In this document: piece by piece, positions 24,001-34,509 of the stretch
Layout: the number at the start of each line of letters is the position of its first letter
Numbering within the stretch: the stretch's first letter is position 1
Origin: Vitis vinifera
Lineage: Eukaryota; Streptophyta; Magnoliopsida; Vitales; Vitaceae
Length of the DNA stretch: 64,000 nucleotides
Assembly (NCBI RefSeq): GCF_030704535.1
Contig: NC_081818.1
Span: 25,521,001-25,585,000 of the forward strand
Direction: 5' to 3'
Program-made: the position numbers and the translations under genes
The notes under the pieces: generated by a model
Seen by the model: the letters and a program-made list of their open reading frames with translations, nothing else
Told to the model about the DNA's origin: nothing
Databases searched by the model: none

Positions 24001-24052
24001 TATCCCAATGTAAAAGAGTTGAATAATTTAATTATCAAAAGCATAGACGTCG

Positions 24053-24598
24053 GTTTGGGGTGCATGCTTTGCTATTCAACAGACGGCCCTACCATTCAAT
24101 GATAAAAAAAAAATTATTTCTTATGTAACAAGATATATACAAAAATCCAAATACATACCAAGCTTGAAGTATTCAGTACGGATTCTTGATGTTACAACTT
24201 ACAAGCTTCTGTTTAAAATTATGCCATATTTGAAAAAATTATCAAAGGATTATTAATATAAAATTTGAAAAAATTATCAAAGGATTATCAATAAGAATTT
24301 TAAATATCACGTTGGTATTTATTCCTAAAATCAAGCTTCTCACATTTTCCTTTTATCTTTTTTTTTCTATTTTAATAAGTAAAGCATTTACTACTTCATC
24401 CGTTATTTGATTAAAATGGCTATTGAAAATTTAAAATTTAAAATTTAACCTTTTATTGACAAAAATACTTTTATTATTTTTTTATAAAAATAATCATTTC
24501 TTTTATATTTTACATATAAATACTTAAAATAGTAAAATATATTTATTTTAATAAAAAATTGGTTATTTTTCAAGTAAAAACATTAGAAGAGTTAGGTT
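24053..24598 (+). repeat. 0.5-kb duplicated segment, copy B
   Basis: Counterpart of 20,038-20,499. It ends GAAGAGTTAG and continues into unrelated AT-rich DNA (GGTTCACAAATCG). Copies A and B flank element E2. Confidence 0.85.
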
Positions 24599-24984
24599 CA
24601 CAAATCGAGGTATCATTTAATCATTTTTATCAAATTAATTCTTTTAATTACTATTTTTTTTGGTTTTTTATTTCTTTTTTATGAATATTATCCAATGAAT
24701 TTAAGAAGTTAACAATTTTTTAATAAATAAATTAAAATTAATCCAAAATAAGGAAATTAAAATGAAGATTTAAAAATAAATTATTTAATAGAAATATATT
24801 GAAAGACTTTACAAACTTGTAAAAGGTGTTAGAAAGATTTTAAAAAGATATTTTTTATGGAAAATTTGTTGAAATAAGAAGGGCTCGCCAGAAAATGTAG
24901 ATAGTTGAATTTGAACAAACTTAATATAAAAAAATAAGAAGATAAAAAATAAAAAAAATAAAAAAAGGGTCAAATTTGAGCAAC

Positions 24985-25560
24985 TTGATAATGGGCTGCC
25001 GCCATACATGACTTAAGTATGGTTAATAATGGGCTATCCGCCAATGAAATGTTAGCCACTTAGTAATGGGCTACCCACCACTCATTGTCTACGTTGACTC
25101 AAGGTGCGTTGGTAGTGACCCCCTACCAATATAAGTAAATTCAAAGCCTCTTCACAGTGGGCTGACCACAATACATTGACTTACACGGCTATGCCACGCC
25201 CTCTAATGGGCTGGATCAATCCCAACTTAAAAATAGGAAAAAAGGCTGACCATAATGCATTGACTTAAGCCATACCCTCTGATGGGCTGAATCGATCTCA
25301 AATTGAAAATAGGGAAAAAGGCTCACCACATTACATTGACATTGATTCAAGGTACACGTGCAATGGCTGTCTACCAATGCAAGTAAATCCGAGCTCCTTC
25401 ATAGTGGGTTGACCACGATACATTGGCTCAAGCCACACCTACTAATGGGCTATAAAAAACAAACAAATAAATAAATGGGCTGCACACAATACATTGGCTC
25501 AAGTCACACCTACTGGGTAACAAAAAATAAATCAAGCCCACATTGGCTTCAACCAGACCT
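24985..25560. repeat. Degenerate tandem array of GGGCTGACCACAATACATTGACT units
   Basis: At least eight imperfect units recur with spacing of roughly 40-110 bases. Each has the form (TAAT)GGGCTGACCACAATACATTG ACTTAAGCCA(C/T)ACC(C/T)(A/T)CT. Further units flank the tRNA gene on the other side (about 25,730-25,795). No coding frame. The unit resembles nothing I can name. Confidence 0.75.
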
Positions 25561-25580
25561 ATTAATGGATAGTAAATATA

Positions 25581-25661
25581 TGTGGAGAGTGGGATTTGAA
25601 CCCACGCCCTTTCGGACAAGAACCTTAATCTGGCGCCTTAGACCAACTCGGCCATCTCCAC
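25581..25661 (-). tRNA. tRNA-Leu (anticodon AAG)
   Basis: 81 bases folding into the standard type-II cloverleaf: acceptor stem GTGGAGA/TCTCCAC with discriminator A, A-box-like GGCCGAGTTGGTCTAAGGC, anticodon loop TTAAGGT (anticodon AAG), a long variable arm (GTCCGAAAGGGC) and B-box GGTTCAAATCC. The anticodon stem CCAGA/TCTTG has one mismatch (second pair, C-U), where plant tRNA-Leu usually has TCTGG. A CAA word lies just upstream, as in plant tRNA genes, but there is no clear run of four T downstream on the minus strand. Probably functional, but decay has perhaps begun. Confidence 0.85.
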
Positions 25662-25795
25662 ATTTGACATGATAATTTGTTTGCGAGTAAAAACCGTTCT
25701 ATTGAAAATAAAAAAAAAATGAAAAAAGAGTGGGCTGACCACAATACACCCGCTAATGGAAACAAAAGGCCGGAATGGGCTGGATCAATCCGAAC

Positions 25796-25861
25796 TTGAG
25801 CCCACGCCCTTTTGGACCAGAACCTTAATCTGGCTCCTTGGACCAACTCGGCCATCTCCAC
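25796..25861 (-). pseudogene. Truncated tRNA-Leu(AAG) copy
   Basis: It matches the 5' four-fifths of the neighbouring tRNA-Leu (acceptor 5' strand, D arm, anticodon arm, variable arm, start of the T arm). It then runs into array sequence (CCGATTGATCCAGCCCATT on the minus strand), so the 3' acceptor strand is lost. Unlike the full copy its anticodon stem is perfectly paired (CCAGA/TCTGG). Confidence 0.85.
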
Positions 25862-26261
25862 GATCAACATCATACTCTGTTCGTATATCCTTTTTAACCT
25901 AATATTGAGTTGAAACACAATGAATAAACCTACAGTGATATTATGATGTATGTGACTATCACCTGAATAGATGTTATGTTCATTTTAAAATCGCGATCCT
26001 TGATTGAAAGAAAACATACTGACCACCAGTTCAAATTCCAATACCCTTGAAAACCATTCCAATTTCGAATCTTTTTTACAGTTAGACTACAGAGTGGGCA
26101 CACCATTACCTCGTGTTTCACAAAGGCTCAGAATCGCCAAGGTTGCTGCCCAATCAGAGAGAGCAGTGAAAAGAAAATTTTCAAGTACCCGCTCCGTCCT
26201 AACGGGATTCAAAAGGGCATAAACGAGTTAAAAGGAGTTAGATTTGAGATTTTTTATAAAA

Positions 26262-26262
<1 letters not shown>

Positions 26263-26306
<44 letters not shown>
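26263..26306. repeat. (AT)n microsatellite
   Basis: About 22 uninterrupted AT units in the intergenic region before the next gene. Between 25,862 and 27,039 I see no gene; the 130-residue plus-strand frame at 26,540-26,932 has no domain and lies in the likely 3' region of the minus-strand gene that follows. Confidence 0.9.
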
Positions 26307-26307
<1 letters not shown>

Positions 26308-27039
26308 CCCAATGCAATTCTCCACCTTTTTCCTTTTGTGTTGTTCATTAGCATGAGCTTGGAAATTTCAGGGAGCCCTGGACTTCCAATACAAATGGAG
26401 AATCCATTCCACACGGTTTACATGCTATTTAAAAGCACAGGTCATCATCTAGAATGGACAATACAAGACTGAGAATTTGGAAAATATTGAAGCGTAGCTC
26501 ATCTTTTCGCATAATTCATATAAAGAACAATTATAGCTTGTGATTCGTTCCAGATACCAGGGAGGGGTTCCTCTGGAAATTTTCCAAAAGAGCCCAAGAA
26601 AAAGATTAATGTCTACCTCCTTTAGACAGTTCTTTCATTTTTTCAGAAAACTTTCCCTCAAATTTCCCTATCTTCTGCAACTCCGCAGCAAAGCATTGTC
26701 ATATTTCTTGGTGTTGCGCTACCTGCTTCTAAACCTGATGGCTGCGGTATGTATATATTTCCATGAATTCCCTATTCCCCTTTGGATCAACAGAAGAAAC
26801 CGAAAGGAAAACTGGCTAAAAGCCAACATCTCACTAAAAGTACAGCCTCTAGCAGCTTTAATGTACCAACCAACATATCGGATGGGTTTCTCTCTTCCAA
26901 ATCATGGAAGAGTGTATACATTTAGATTTTAGTTCACATATGACAAGTAATGACTACAGTAAACTACCACTACGTCATGGGGGGAAAGATTAGATAGAGC
27001 TAGCTAGAATTGAAAACAAAGAAATCAAGTGAACCCATT

Positions 27040-30000
27040 CTACCTTGGCATAAACAAAGGTGATACCCTCCTTCGAACAATCTCCTGAATCTGTTCTGAT
27101 GACAAAATTGATGGTTCACTCTCAAAATTGGCTTTTTCCATCTGCTGACGCAACTGGAAGAACACAAGATACAACTGAAAACTATGAGTGTAACAAAACT
27201 CTAGTGCATAAATGTTCTTACAATCAGCTGTAAATCTTTAATTGATTAATGCTGCTAAAAATTTCCATTAGGCCCTTAAAATAGTGAAACAAACACACAT
27301 GATCATGGCAAACCATCAACACCATGGTTCTTATAGAATTGAATCCCAAAGGACCCTATTGAGTGATCTAAATCACAAAAAAGATGCACCAAAGCCATAT
27401 AAATTGCCTCGATACAATTCATAAAAATGTTTCACTTCTTATTAAGCCATATAATCCAAATGGCAACTAGAATTTCAAATGGCGATGAAATAAAAACAAC
27501 AAAAGCTGAGTCATGTTTTCTTCTATATGAGGTTTCATAAATCAAGATAAAATCATCCTATGTCTGAGGCTTCAAACTGATATTCTATGTGGGGGAACAA
27601 GCATACATAGGCAGGTACCTTTTCAAGGATTACAGATTGATCATCCAGGTGAAATTTGCGCATGTGCTTTAGCATCTCTAGTTGCTGCAAAACAGTTCAC
27701 CTTCTACCTGTTAGCAATACCTACTTCCAACATTTTTTTAAACAAGTTTAAATAAATTTCACCTGTTCCTGTAGCTTGTGTTGAGCATGTATTCTTTCAG
27801 CAAATTCATCTGGTCCAAGTTCGGCTTCTTCACATGCCACCTCCTCCCTATCGTTTCCATATGATAAAAACTCAACCAGAATAATTTACCATCAATGTCA
27901 AACAAAACCAAAGAAAGCAGGACTATATAGATTGATTCTTCCCAGCAAAAAAGAACGAAGCCAAAGGATAATGAACTTTTTTTCTCCTGGAGCAAAATTA
28001 AAGAGCATGATATATATTGTAAACCAAATCCTACAAGTTTAAGCTTTTAAGGAAAATTGGTAATTCAGCAATTATATTTTGGGTTAGAAATTTTAAACAT
28101 ATTTTGAACTTCAAACCTAAGTTGGTTTTAATTAAAAACAAATTGGACTTAACACCTAATTAACTTGCATCTCACCAATCATCTAAACCAAACCAAATTT
28201 ACCTTAAACAAGTTTGGTTTGGTTTGGTTTGGTTTTGATTTAAACATAGACCGACCACATCAGTTTGGTTAATTTTTCTTGTTTCTGACCACCAATAGGT
28301 TGAGTGTAGGCTTCCCTGTTTCTGACCTTTTTTTAATGCATTTAACTCAGCTGCTCTGCCTTTTTTAGCTTCATTTTGCAATCATTAGGACTCCTTTTTT
28401 CCTTCTATATTTAAGGGTTTTTGGCATATTTTGTGAATAGAGAACACCATTAGAGAGCTCATGGCCTACCAAATGTTATTCAATGGAATTTAAGAGGATT
28501 TATGCTCTTGGATAAGGTCGAATGCATTCAAAACCCATAAATCCTATATACTGTGTGAGTGCATTGTGTGTGATTGGTGCACAACACAAGGGTTGAACTG
28601 CTCAGGCTTGGGGTGGAAGAGCATTGAAGAATGCTTGGTTTATGGATGTATTCATCAGTGATTGTTCAAGGGGAGTAGCCTCTTTTCTCATTCATTTCCT
28701 TGTATTTTGTAATTGTACCTAGGAGTTCTTAGTTGGGGTTTGTAACCCCAAATTTGGTATGTGAGGCTTTGTCCTCCTTGTTGTGTGTAATAGTTTTGGG
28801 TTAACCATGGAAACCCTTGTGGGATTAATACTGGTGAGAGTGTAGAAAGTTGGGAGGGAATGTAGGTGAAAGGCTAAACCACTATAAATCTTAGCATTTT
28901 GAGTTTGACATCCTTACTCATTTACTCATCACATTCCATTACATTTATCTTACAATGTTAGATTCAACTATTTTGTTATCATTTGCTTACCTTACTCATA
29001 TCTTTTGTTAAAATTGCTCAATTGAAAATCAATTTTGTAGGTAGTCTTATTCAACATCCCCCTTAAAGGATTATAGTGAACCTCCTGGGGAGCTTATTTC
29101 ATTTTTAAATTGCCATCTTCACTGATTAGAACTAAAACAGAATATAGTTTTATTGTCCCTAAAAATTCCATGCAATCCAAAATGGAACTTTCATTTCCAT
29201 GAGACACCAAAATGCCGACCTGGGAGAGTTCCAAGAAGAGGTTTCCCAGGATTAAAGGAAGAGGGCAACAAGCACTGTAGTATATTAAACTCTCAGTAGA
29301 TTCACTGGACAATAAACATAGACTATATCCAAGCTAGTCATATCCTCTGATGGCACATAGGTCTGAATCTCATAACAAAAGAATAAATTCTCATATTGGA
29401 GATTAGAGATTCATCCTTTTCAAAATCAAAATCAAAATTGTTGAACTCTTCAACCCTGTATCATCATCCAGGTAGATTCTCCTGTAAAGATCCTTAGGAT
29501 AGGGTCTAAATAAAGTAATAAACCCACTTGTTTAGATGCAATGTCTTAAATTTGGCCTTCAATAACTTATCAATATGGGTTGGAACTATAAACCACCATG
29601 GGAGAGAGACAGAGGAAGAGAGAGAGAGAGCTTACTTTGCAACAAATTTATAAAAGCGAAGCATCAAATCCTGATCATTCTCATAAACCATATTGACTTT
29701 CCCCAGGCAAGCTATACCAAACCTTGGATCTATAGCAGAAGGAAAAAAACAATGTTATACCACATTAATATGTTGCAACATACATTCTACCTTATGTATT
29801 TCATTTTCGAGAGAGAAGAAATTGTAAACAACCCACAAAAAACTCTAGGGAGCAATTATTTTTTACCAAAATAATTCATTTGTGCTCTCCAAATTCAACT
29901 TTACTACCAAAGCTTATATTGATTCATAACTAAGGGCTCCACAGCTGAATGCACAAAATAACTTGCATCAATATCTATTACTTATAGTGTTTGGAGTAAG

Positions 30001-31641
30001 ACAAGTCACATCTTTGGCCTTTCCAAGAAAAAGAACATGGCAACATAATCAACTCAGCCAAAGTGAGGTCCTTCAAGTTTACCTGCTATTGAACCAAGGA
30101 AAACATTATCTCAAGCAACTTACTAAACTACTTCAGCTTTTAAACCATAATTATATGAAAACATGAAGTACTTTCTATTTCTTTCTTCGCATTTGAGGTG
30201 GGTTCATCAGAACCATAGTAATTCCACTGGAGAAGAATGGTGCAAGGAGTCCACAGAGAGAATTGCAAATTGTAATATGATGGCTTGTCAGTTCAGTAGA
30301 GGCAGTATAATGTACCTCATAAAGCTCCCTAAATTCTTTTCATAGGTAAATAGAATTAAAATAAGAAGCACCTAAAATCCGGCATTCAGGCTGTGTAAAG
30401 CTCCTCAAATCGATGATACTTAAAGAAAACTATTGAGTCAATGATCCCCAGGTGAATGACAAGATCTAAAAGCTAAAATCAGTTGAATAGCTTCAGATGA
30501 TTCACAAAAGTGCATGCCCAGACCAATTAATGTATAAACATAAAGAACTGATAAAAACATCCTTGGAAACAAAAGGCAACAACTTATAGTTGGAAATTCC
30601 AATAAACAAATCTATTTCCAGTGGTAGGCCATGGAACTATATAGCAAGCCAGCACCTCCGATCTTCACTTTAGGAACGTAAACAATGAGCATATACAGAA
30701 ACTAATCCTAGTAAATGAACTTATTTCATCAAATAGGAAGAATTTACCAATTCCCATCTCCGAAAAGATCTCTTCTTGAATTGCAGTGGTTACAGCAACA
30801 GCTTCCTAAACAATGAACAATTGAAATTTCAGAAAAAAAAAAAAGGTTTAAGAAATAATAATTCCTACAAAGGAATACTGATAATGAGGCCGGTTGTCCT
30901 TTAGCAGGGCAGTTCATGAATCATATGCCCCAAATCCTTCAGTGTTAGTTTTCAATTAACACTGTAACACAGTGTTCCCTGCAGTACGGCAGTTCATATG
31001 TGTTTTACACATCATGTGTGGTGGCCTTCTTTCTGTTGGGCGTGGGTAACCTTTAACCCCACAACTCAGTTGGATCATACAGTAGTTTACAGTAAAGAAG
31101 TTCAGATTTCGATCTGAATCACCGATCAATGAAAATAAACCAAATCATTATAAAAATAGACATAACCGTAAACTATTGAACTAAATAGACACTTTTCCTT
31201 TTGATAGGTGTTGAACTAAATAGACACTTGAACACTTCATCCACATTCATGACAGAATCAAACTCAAATAGTTTCACGCACTCCCTCAAATTCATTTTCC
31301 TTCATTCTAGAAAGCAGATAACTAAACTAAGTAAAACCTCTACCATGGGGTTAAAAGGATCACACCACGTTAAATTTTAGAAAATACAAGAACAAAATCG
31401 AGAAAATTCCAGTCACCTGTTTATCCTCCACAGCGTCCGCAATCCGTTTCTTCACATCTGAAAATTAAAAATAAAATAAAAATAAAAATAAGTGAAGAAA
31501 ATAGCAAAATCCAAAACCAGAAAAGAAAAGGTTGGGGAGTAGGAAATGACCAGGCTGAGAAGTGAGGAAGGAGAAGCGGTTGAAGAGATGAAGCAGCTGG
31601 TCTCTTGAGAGCATTCCAGAGTTCTGAGAAGTGGAAGACAT
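27040..31641 (-). CDS. Conserved-looking 182-residue protein of unknown function, 7 exons
   Basis: I do not recognise the family. Exons (high to low): 31,551-31,641; 31,417-31,457; 30,748-30,805; 29,636-29,729; 27,763-27,847; 27,619-27,684; 27,040-27,153. All introns have GT-AG ends, phases match, and the total is 549 bases with one stop. The protein starts MSSTSQNSGMLSRDQLLHLF, then DVKKRIADAVEDKQEAVAVT, EEIFSEMGIDPRFGIACLGK, NDQDLMLRFYKFVAKEE, a charged helical part (FAERIHAQHKLQEQQLEML, LRQQMEKANFE) that may form a coiled coil, and ends SEQIQEIVRRRVSPLFMPR. There is no signal peptide or membrane segment, so it is probably soluble and intracellular. The start follows the CTTACA leader at 31,641; an upstream in-frame extension is not supported. 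The large introns hold repeat debris. Confidence 0.8.
28380..28900. mobile_element. Possible LTR-derived fragment in an intron
   Basis: Within the 1.8-kb intron between exons 4 and 5 of the unknown gene, the plus strand has a GTACCTAGGAGTTCTTAG ... GGTTTGTAACCCC ... CTTGTGGGATTAATACTGG arrangement. It resembles the R-U5 region of plant copia LTRs. No ends or target duplication could be fixed. A (TTTGG)n run precedes it (about 28,210-28,235). Confidence 0.3.
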
Positions 31642-32123
31642 TGTAAGGCGCTTGTCCACCACGACGCTCCCCGGCACCCCAGAGTTATCAAAATTCAAGA
31701 TGAGCCACACCCTAAAACGACGTCACTTTTCTTTTCCTTTTAATTCATATAAAAGGCCCTTTTGACGGTCCACATGCCTGTTGGTACTGGCCGCGCCCAA
31801 TAAAGGCTTAAAGGACCTTTTATACCGTACTATGTAAAGTGAATCCCAGATTGATTCATAAATTAATTATTTTCCCAACAGAAAAGGCAATTAAAAATAC
31901 AACATCGCCCATTTCTCTTTTGATTATTTCATGGACAAAATCCAGGTAACTAATAAAAAAAACAATTCAACGACTATACAGCCTCGAGATCCATAGCCAT
32001 ATGAACCGGTTAAATAAGAAGTCACGAAATCTTATACTTCAATATAATTTCTCGAAAGAAATTTGAAAAAACAAACTAAAGTAACCCCCAAGGTTACATA
32101 AACAAGTCAACAACAACCCTAGA

Positions 32124-33113
32124 TCAGAAATCTTCATCCATCTTGAAGACGTGGGTATCTCCGTCACCGTTCAAGCTTGACATCACTGAAGCCTTCTGAT
32201 ACTCCCCAACCCTCTTCTCGAAGAAGTTGGTCTTTCCCTGTAAAGAGATTAGCTCCATCCAGTCGAACGGATTCGAAACGTTGTACATCTTCCCGTAACC
32301 CAAGGCGCCGAGCAGGCGATCGGCAACGAATTCGATGTATTGGCTCATTAGAGCACTGTTCATCCCCACTAGAGCGCACGGCAACGCGTCGCAGACGAAC
32401 TCTCTTTCTATATCCACCGAGTCGGCGACGATTGCCTTCACTCTCTCCTCGCTCAGTTTATTCCTAAGTAGGCTGTAGAGCAAGCACGCGAAGTCGCAGT
32501 GTAAGCCCTCGTCTCGCGAGATTAACTCATTTGAGAAAGTTAATCCCGGCATGAGACCGCGTTTCTTTAGCCAGAATATCGAGCAGAAGCTTCCGGAGAA
32601 GAAGATGCCTTCCACGCAGGCGAATGCGAGCAGGCGTTCGGCAAAGGTTTCGGAGCCGTCGATCCATCGGAGAGCCCACTGGGCTTTCTTCGCTACACAG
32701 GGGATGGTATCGATTGCGTGAAAGAGCCTGTTTTTCTCCTTTGGATCCTTGATATACGATTCTAACAACAGACTGTACATCTCGGAGTGGATGTTTTCAA
32801 TGGCAATCTGAAATCCATAGAAGGCACGAGCCTCGGCGACCTGGACCTCCTTCATGAACCTTCCGGCGAGGTTTTCGAGGACGATTCCGTCAGAAGCGGC
32901 GAAGAAGGCAAGGATATGACTGATGAAGTGCTTCTCGTCGCTGGTGAGGTTTTCCCATTGACGCTGGTCCTGAGAGAGGTCGACTTCCTCGGCTGTCCAA
33001 AACGACGCCTCGGCCTTCTTGTACATTTCCCAGACTTCAGGGTACTGAATCGGGAACATACAGAACCGATCTGGGTTAGGAGCGAGCAAGGGCTCTTCAG
33101 GAATCGAAGGCAT
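32124..33113 (-). CDS. TSO2: Ribonucleoside-diphosphate reductase small subunit (R2)
   Basis: It holds the di-iron/tyrosyl radical cofactor that the R1 subunit needs to reduce ribonucleotides to deoxyribonucleotides. It acts in the cytosol, mainly in S phase and after DNA damage. The 329-residue intronless protein is of normal length. All metal ligands and the radical residue are present: Asp75 (AASDG), Glu106 and His109 (ENIHSEMY), radical Tyr113, Glu168 (VEGIFF), Glu202 and His205 (SRDEGLH). The C-terminus FKMDEDF is the R1-binding tail (usually FTLDEDF in plants). A TATA box (TTATAAAA on the minus strand, 33,189-33,195) lies ~80 bp upstream, so this ATG fits. The identity within the family (TSO2 or RNR2A/B-like) is less sure than the function. 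Confidence 0.97.
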   Translation of the reverse strand: MPSIPEEPLLAPNPDRFCMFPIQYPEVWEMYKKAEASFWTAEEVDLSQDQRQWENLTSDEKHFISHILAFFAASDGIVLENLAGRFMKEVQVAEARAFYGFQIAIENIHSEMYSLLLESYIKDPKEKNRLFHAIDTIPCVAKKAQWALRWIDGSETFAERLLAFACVEGIFFSGSFCSIFWLKKRGLMPGLTFSNELISRDEGLHCDFACLLYSLLRNKLSEERVKAIVADSVDIEREFVCDALPCALVGMNSALMSQYIEFVADRLLGALGYGKMYNVSNPFDWMELISLQGKTNFFEKRVGEYQKASVMSSLNGDGDTHVFKMDEDF

Positions 33114-33188
33114 TTCTAATTGGAGGACTGGGCAGTTTGAAGAGAAAATTGGTAGTGGGTTGCTGAGAGATTGGCAGGGCTATGTGGA

Positions 33189-33195
33189 TTTTATA
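33189..33195 (-). promoter_or_regulatory. TATA box of the R2 gene
   Basis: TATAAAA on the minus strand, ~76-82 bp upstream of the R2 start codon, which leaves a leader of ~50 bases. A CCAAT word on the same strand lies further up at about 33,378-33,382. Confidence 0.6.
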
Positions 33196-33719
33196 AGGAG
33201 GAAGAGAGGGTATAACAGGATAGTTTCAAGTTTGAAATCTGAGCGGGTGATTTGAATTATTTTTTCTTTTCTGAGAAGCTTGCGGAAGAATGAACCCAAG
33301 GGGTAAGGGCCGTTTCGCACTTTTGTTTGGAGAGAAGGCCTTAAACCGTCCTTCATAATGTGACATGGCGGAATTTCATTGGGTGATAGAGTTTACTGGG
33401 CCCCGGTGGCTTAGTCGCCGCTAGCGGACAGTGACCCTTAAGGGCGTGACAGTAGATTTAAATTTTTATGTGATTACCAATAAATTCTTCTTTTGAATTC
33501 GCCATTAGACAGTAGATGGTAAAAGAGAAACGTAAATTTAAGATAAATGCCTGGTTTTATTGGAAATTCAGGGAAACCTTAAAAGATTGCCGCGGAAGTT
33601 GAGGGGTATTGAATTTTTTTGAAAATTTGTCCAAATGTAACCTATAAATATTTGGGAGGCGAAGCTTGGGAGGGAAGCCAAAGGCATTTGATTTTGGAGG
33701 GTTATCTAGAAGTTCAGAA

Positions 33720-33730
33720 TTTGGCGGGAA
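33720..33730. promoter_or_regulatory. E2F-type site upstream of the R2 gene
   Basis: TTTGGCGGGAA matches the E2F/DP consensus (TTTSGCGSS) and lies ~610 bp upstream of the R2 start. Plant R2 genes are known to be driven by E2F sites at G1/S; use of this particular site is inferred. Confidence 0.5.
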
Positions 33731-33739
33731 CCAGGTTGG

Positions 33740-34465
33740 CGTCGTCGTTCTTTTTGCCTTTTTGTTCCTTCGGCCTTAAAAGGTAACACGGTCGCAACGT
33801 GCTGTCGTCCTGATCACTCGTCAGGCGCTGCACCAAATGCCATTATGAACAAATCGCAATTAGTCATTTCTATTTTTGGATTAACAATACCGTAATTGTG
33901 AGTTGCATTGCGAGTCGTAGTTCTAGAAACCTAACTCGTGAATGCGTTTCTATTTATTAATACTAGAGTTGATTAATATTGGAGTGTTCAAATTTTGAAA
34001 ATAAAATATTTGAAAATTTAAAAAAAAATGACAAAAAAAATTAATAGAATAATTGACAAATAAACTAATAAATAAATTGAACAATAAAAAATAAATAGAA
34101 AAAACCTAGTAAAAATTCACATAACTCTCTTCAATTTTTTAAATCATTGGGTATTAGACGAAAGTCATAGGCTTGAGTTATAGGAGTTCCACATACGAGA
34201 AGGTATTATTAGGGTGGAATCGATAGAGGAAGGATTGGTGTTTTTTCAAGAAAAAAAAAATACTTTTACTAAAAAAAAGACAAATATGGTTTGTTTTAAC
34301 TCATATACGAAGTTCTACTAATAACTAAAACCACAATTATGAATGGTAGTTTAGTTATTAATAAAAGTGCAGTCTTAAGTTTGCAACTTTATTAGTAACT
34401 AGGACCGCAATACAAAACTATGGTTATGTTTTTAATTAAAACCTCATGGTTATAATTTTATATTA

Positions 34466-34509
<44 letters not shown>

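Larger units (their letters stand above)
20781..24050 (+). mobile_element. LTR-type element E2, relative of E1, carrying an ACP fragment
   Basis: It starts TGTATACCCC directly after the MITE target site. Its first ~330 bases align with the start of E1: ACAAACCAA, TTAGTTTTTTTATT, GGGGGACC...GAGCTCCATGCA...GACG, and CATG-CGGTGGTTGA. A second shared block is GAAGCCAAGCC...GCTCGA at about 22,015 (E1 4,880), and a third is the degenerate CAATTTTCAAA tract at 23,480-24,000. In between are a GC-rich block with repeated TCCGG words (about 21,180-21,960), an acyl carrier protein gene fragment (22,132-22,277), a MITE (22,305-22,525) and a LINE scrap (about 22,872-22,980). No gag or pol, and no right terminus like that of E1, so it seems truncated on the right. 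The right limit is only where duplicated segment B begins. Confidence 0.6.

Noticed and set aside
20038-24598. Copies A and B as the LTR pair of a composite element
   Set aside because: Neither copy has TG...CA ends, no flanking target duplication was found, and copy A adjoins the TGTATACC start of E2 with no primer-binding-like sequence. Kept only as a duplication.
26540-26932. 130-residue plus-strand frame
   Set aside because: No domain, no coding-like composition, and it lies in the probable 3' region of the minus-strand gene.
32177-33119. Open frames opposite to the R2 reductase gene (96 and 110 residues)
   Set aside because: Shadows of the conserved R2 coding sequence; no recognisable protein features.
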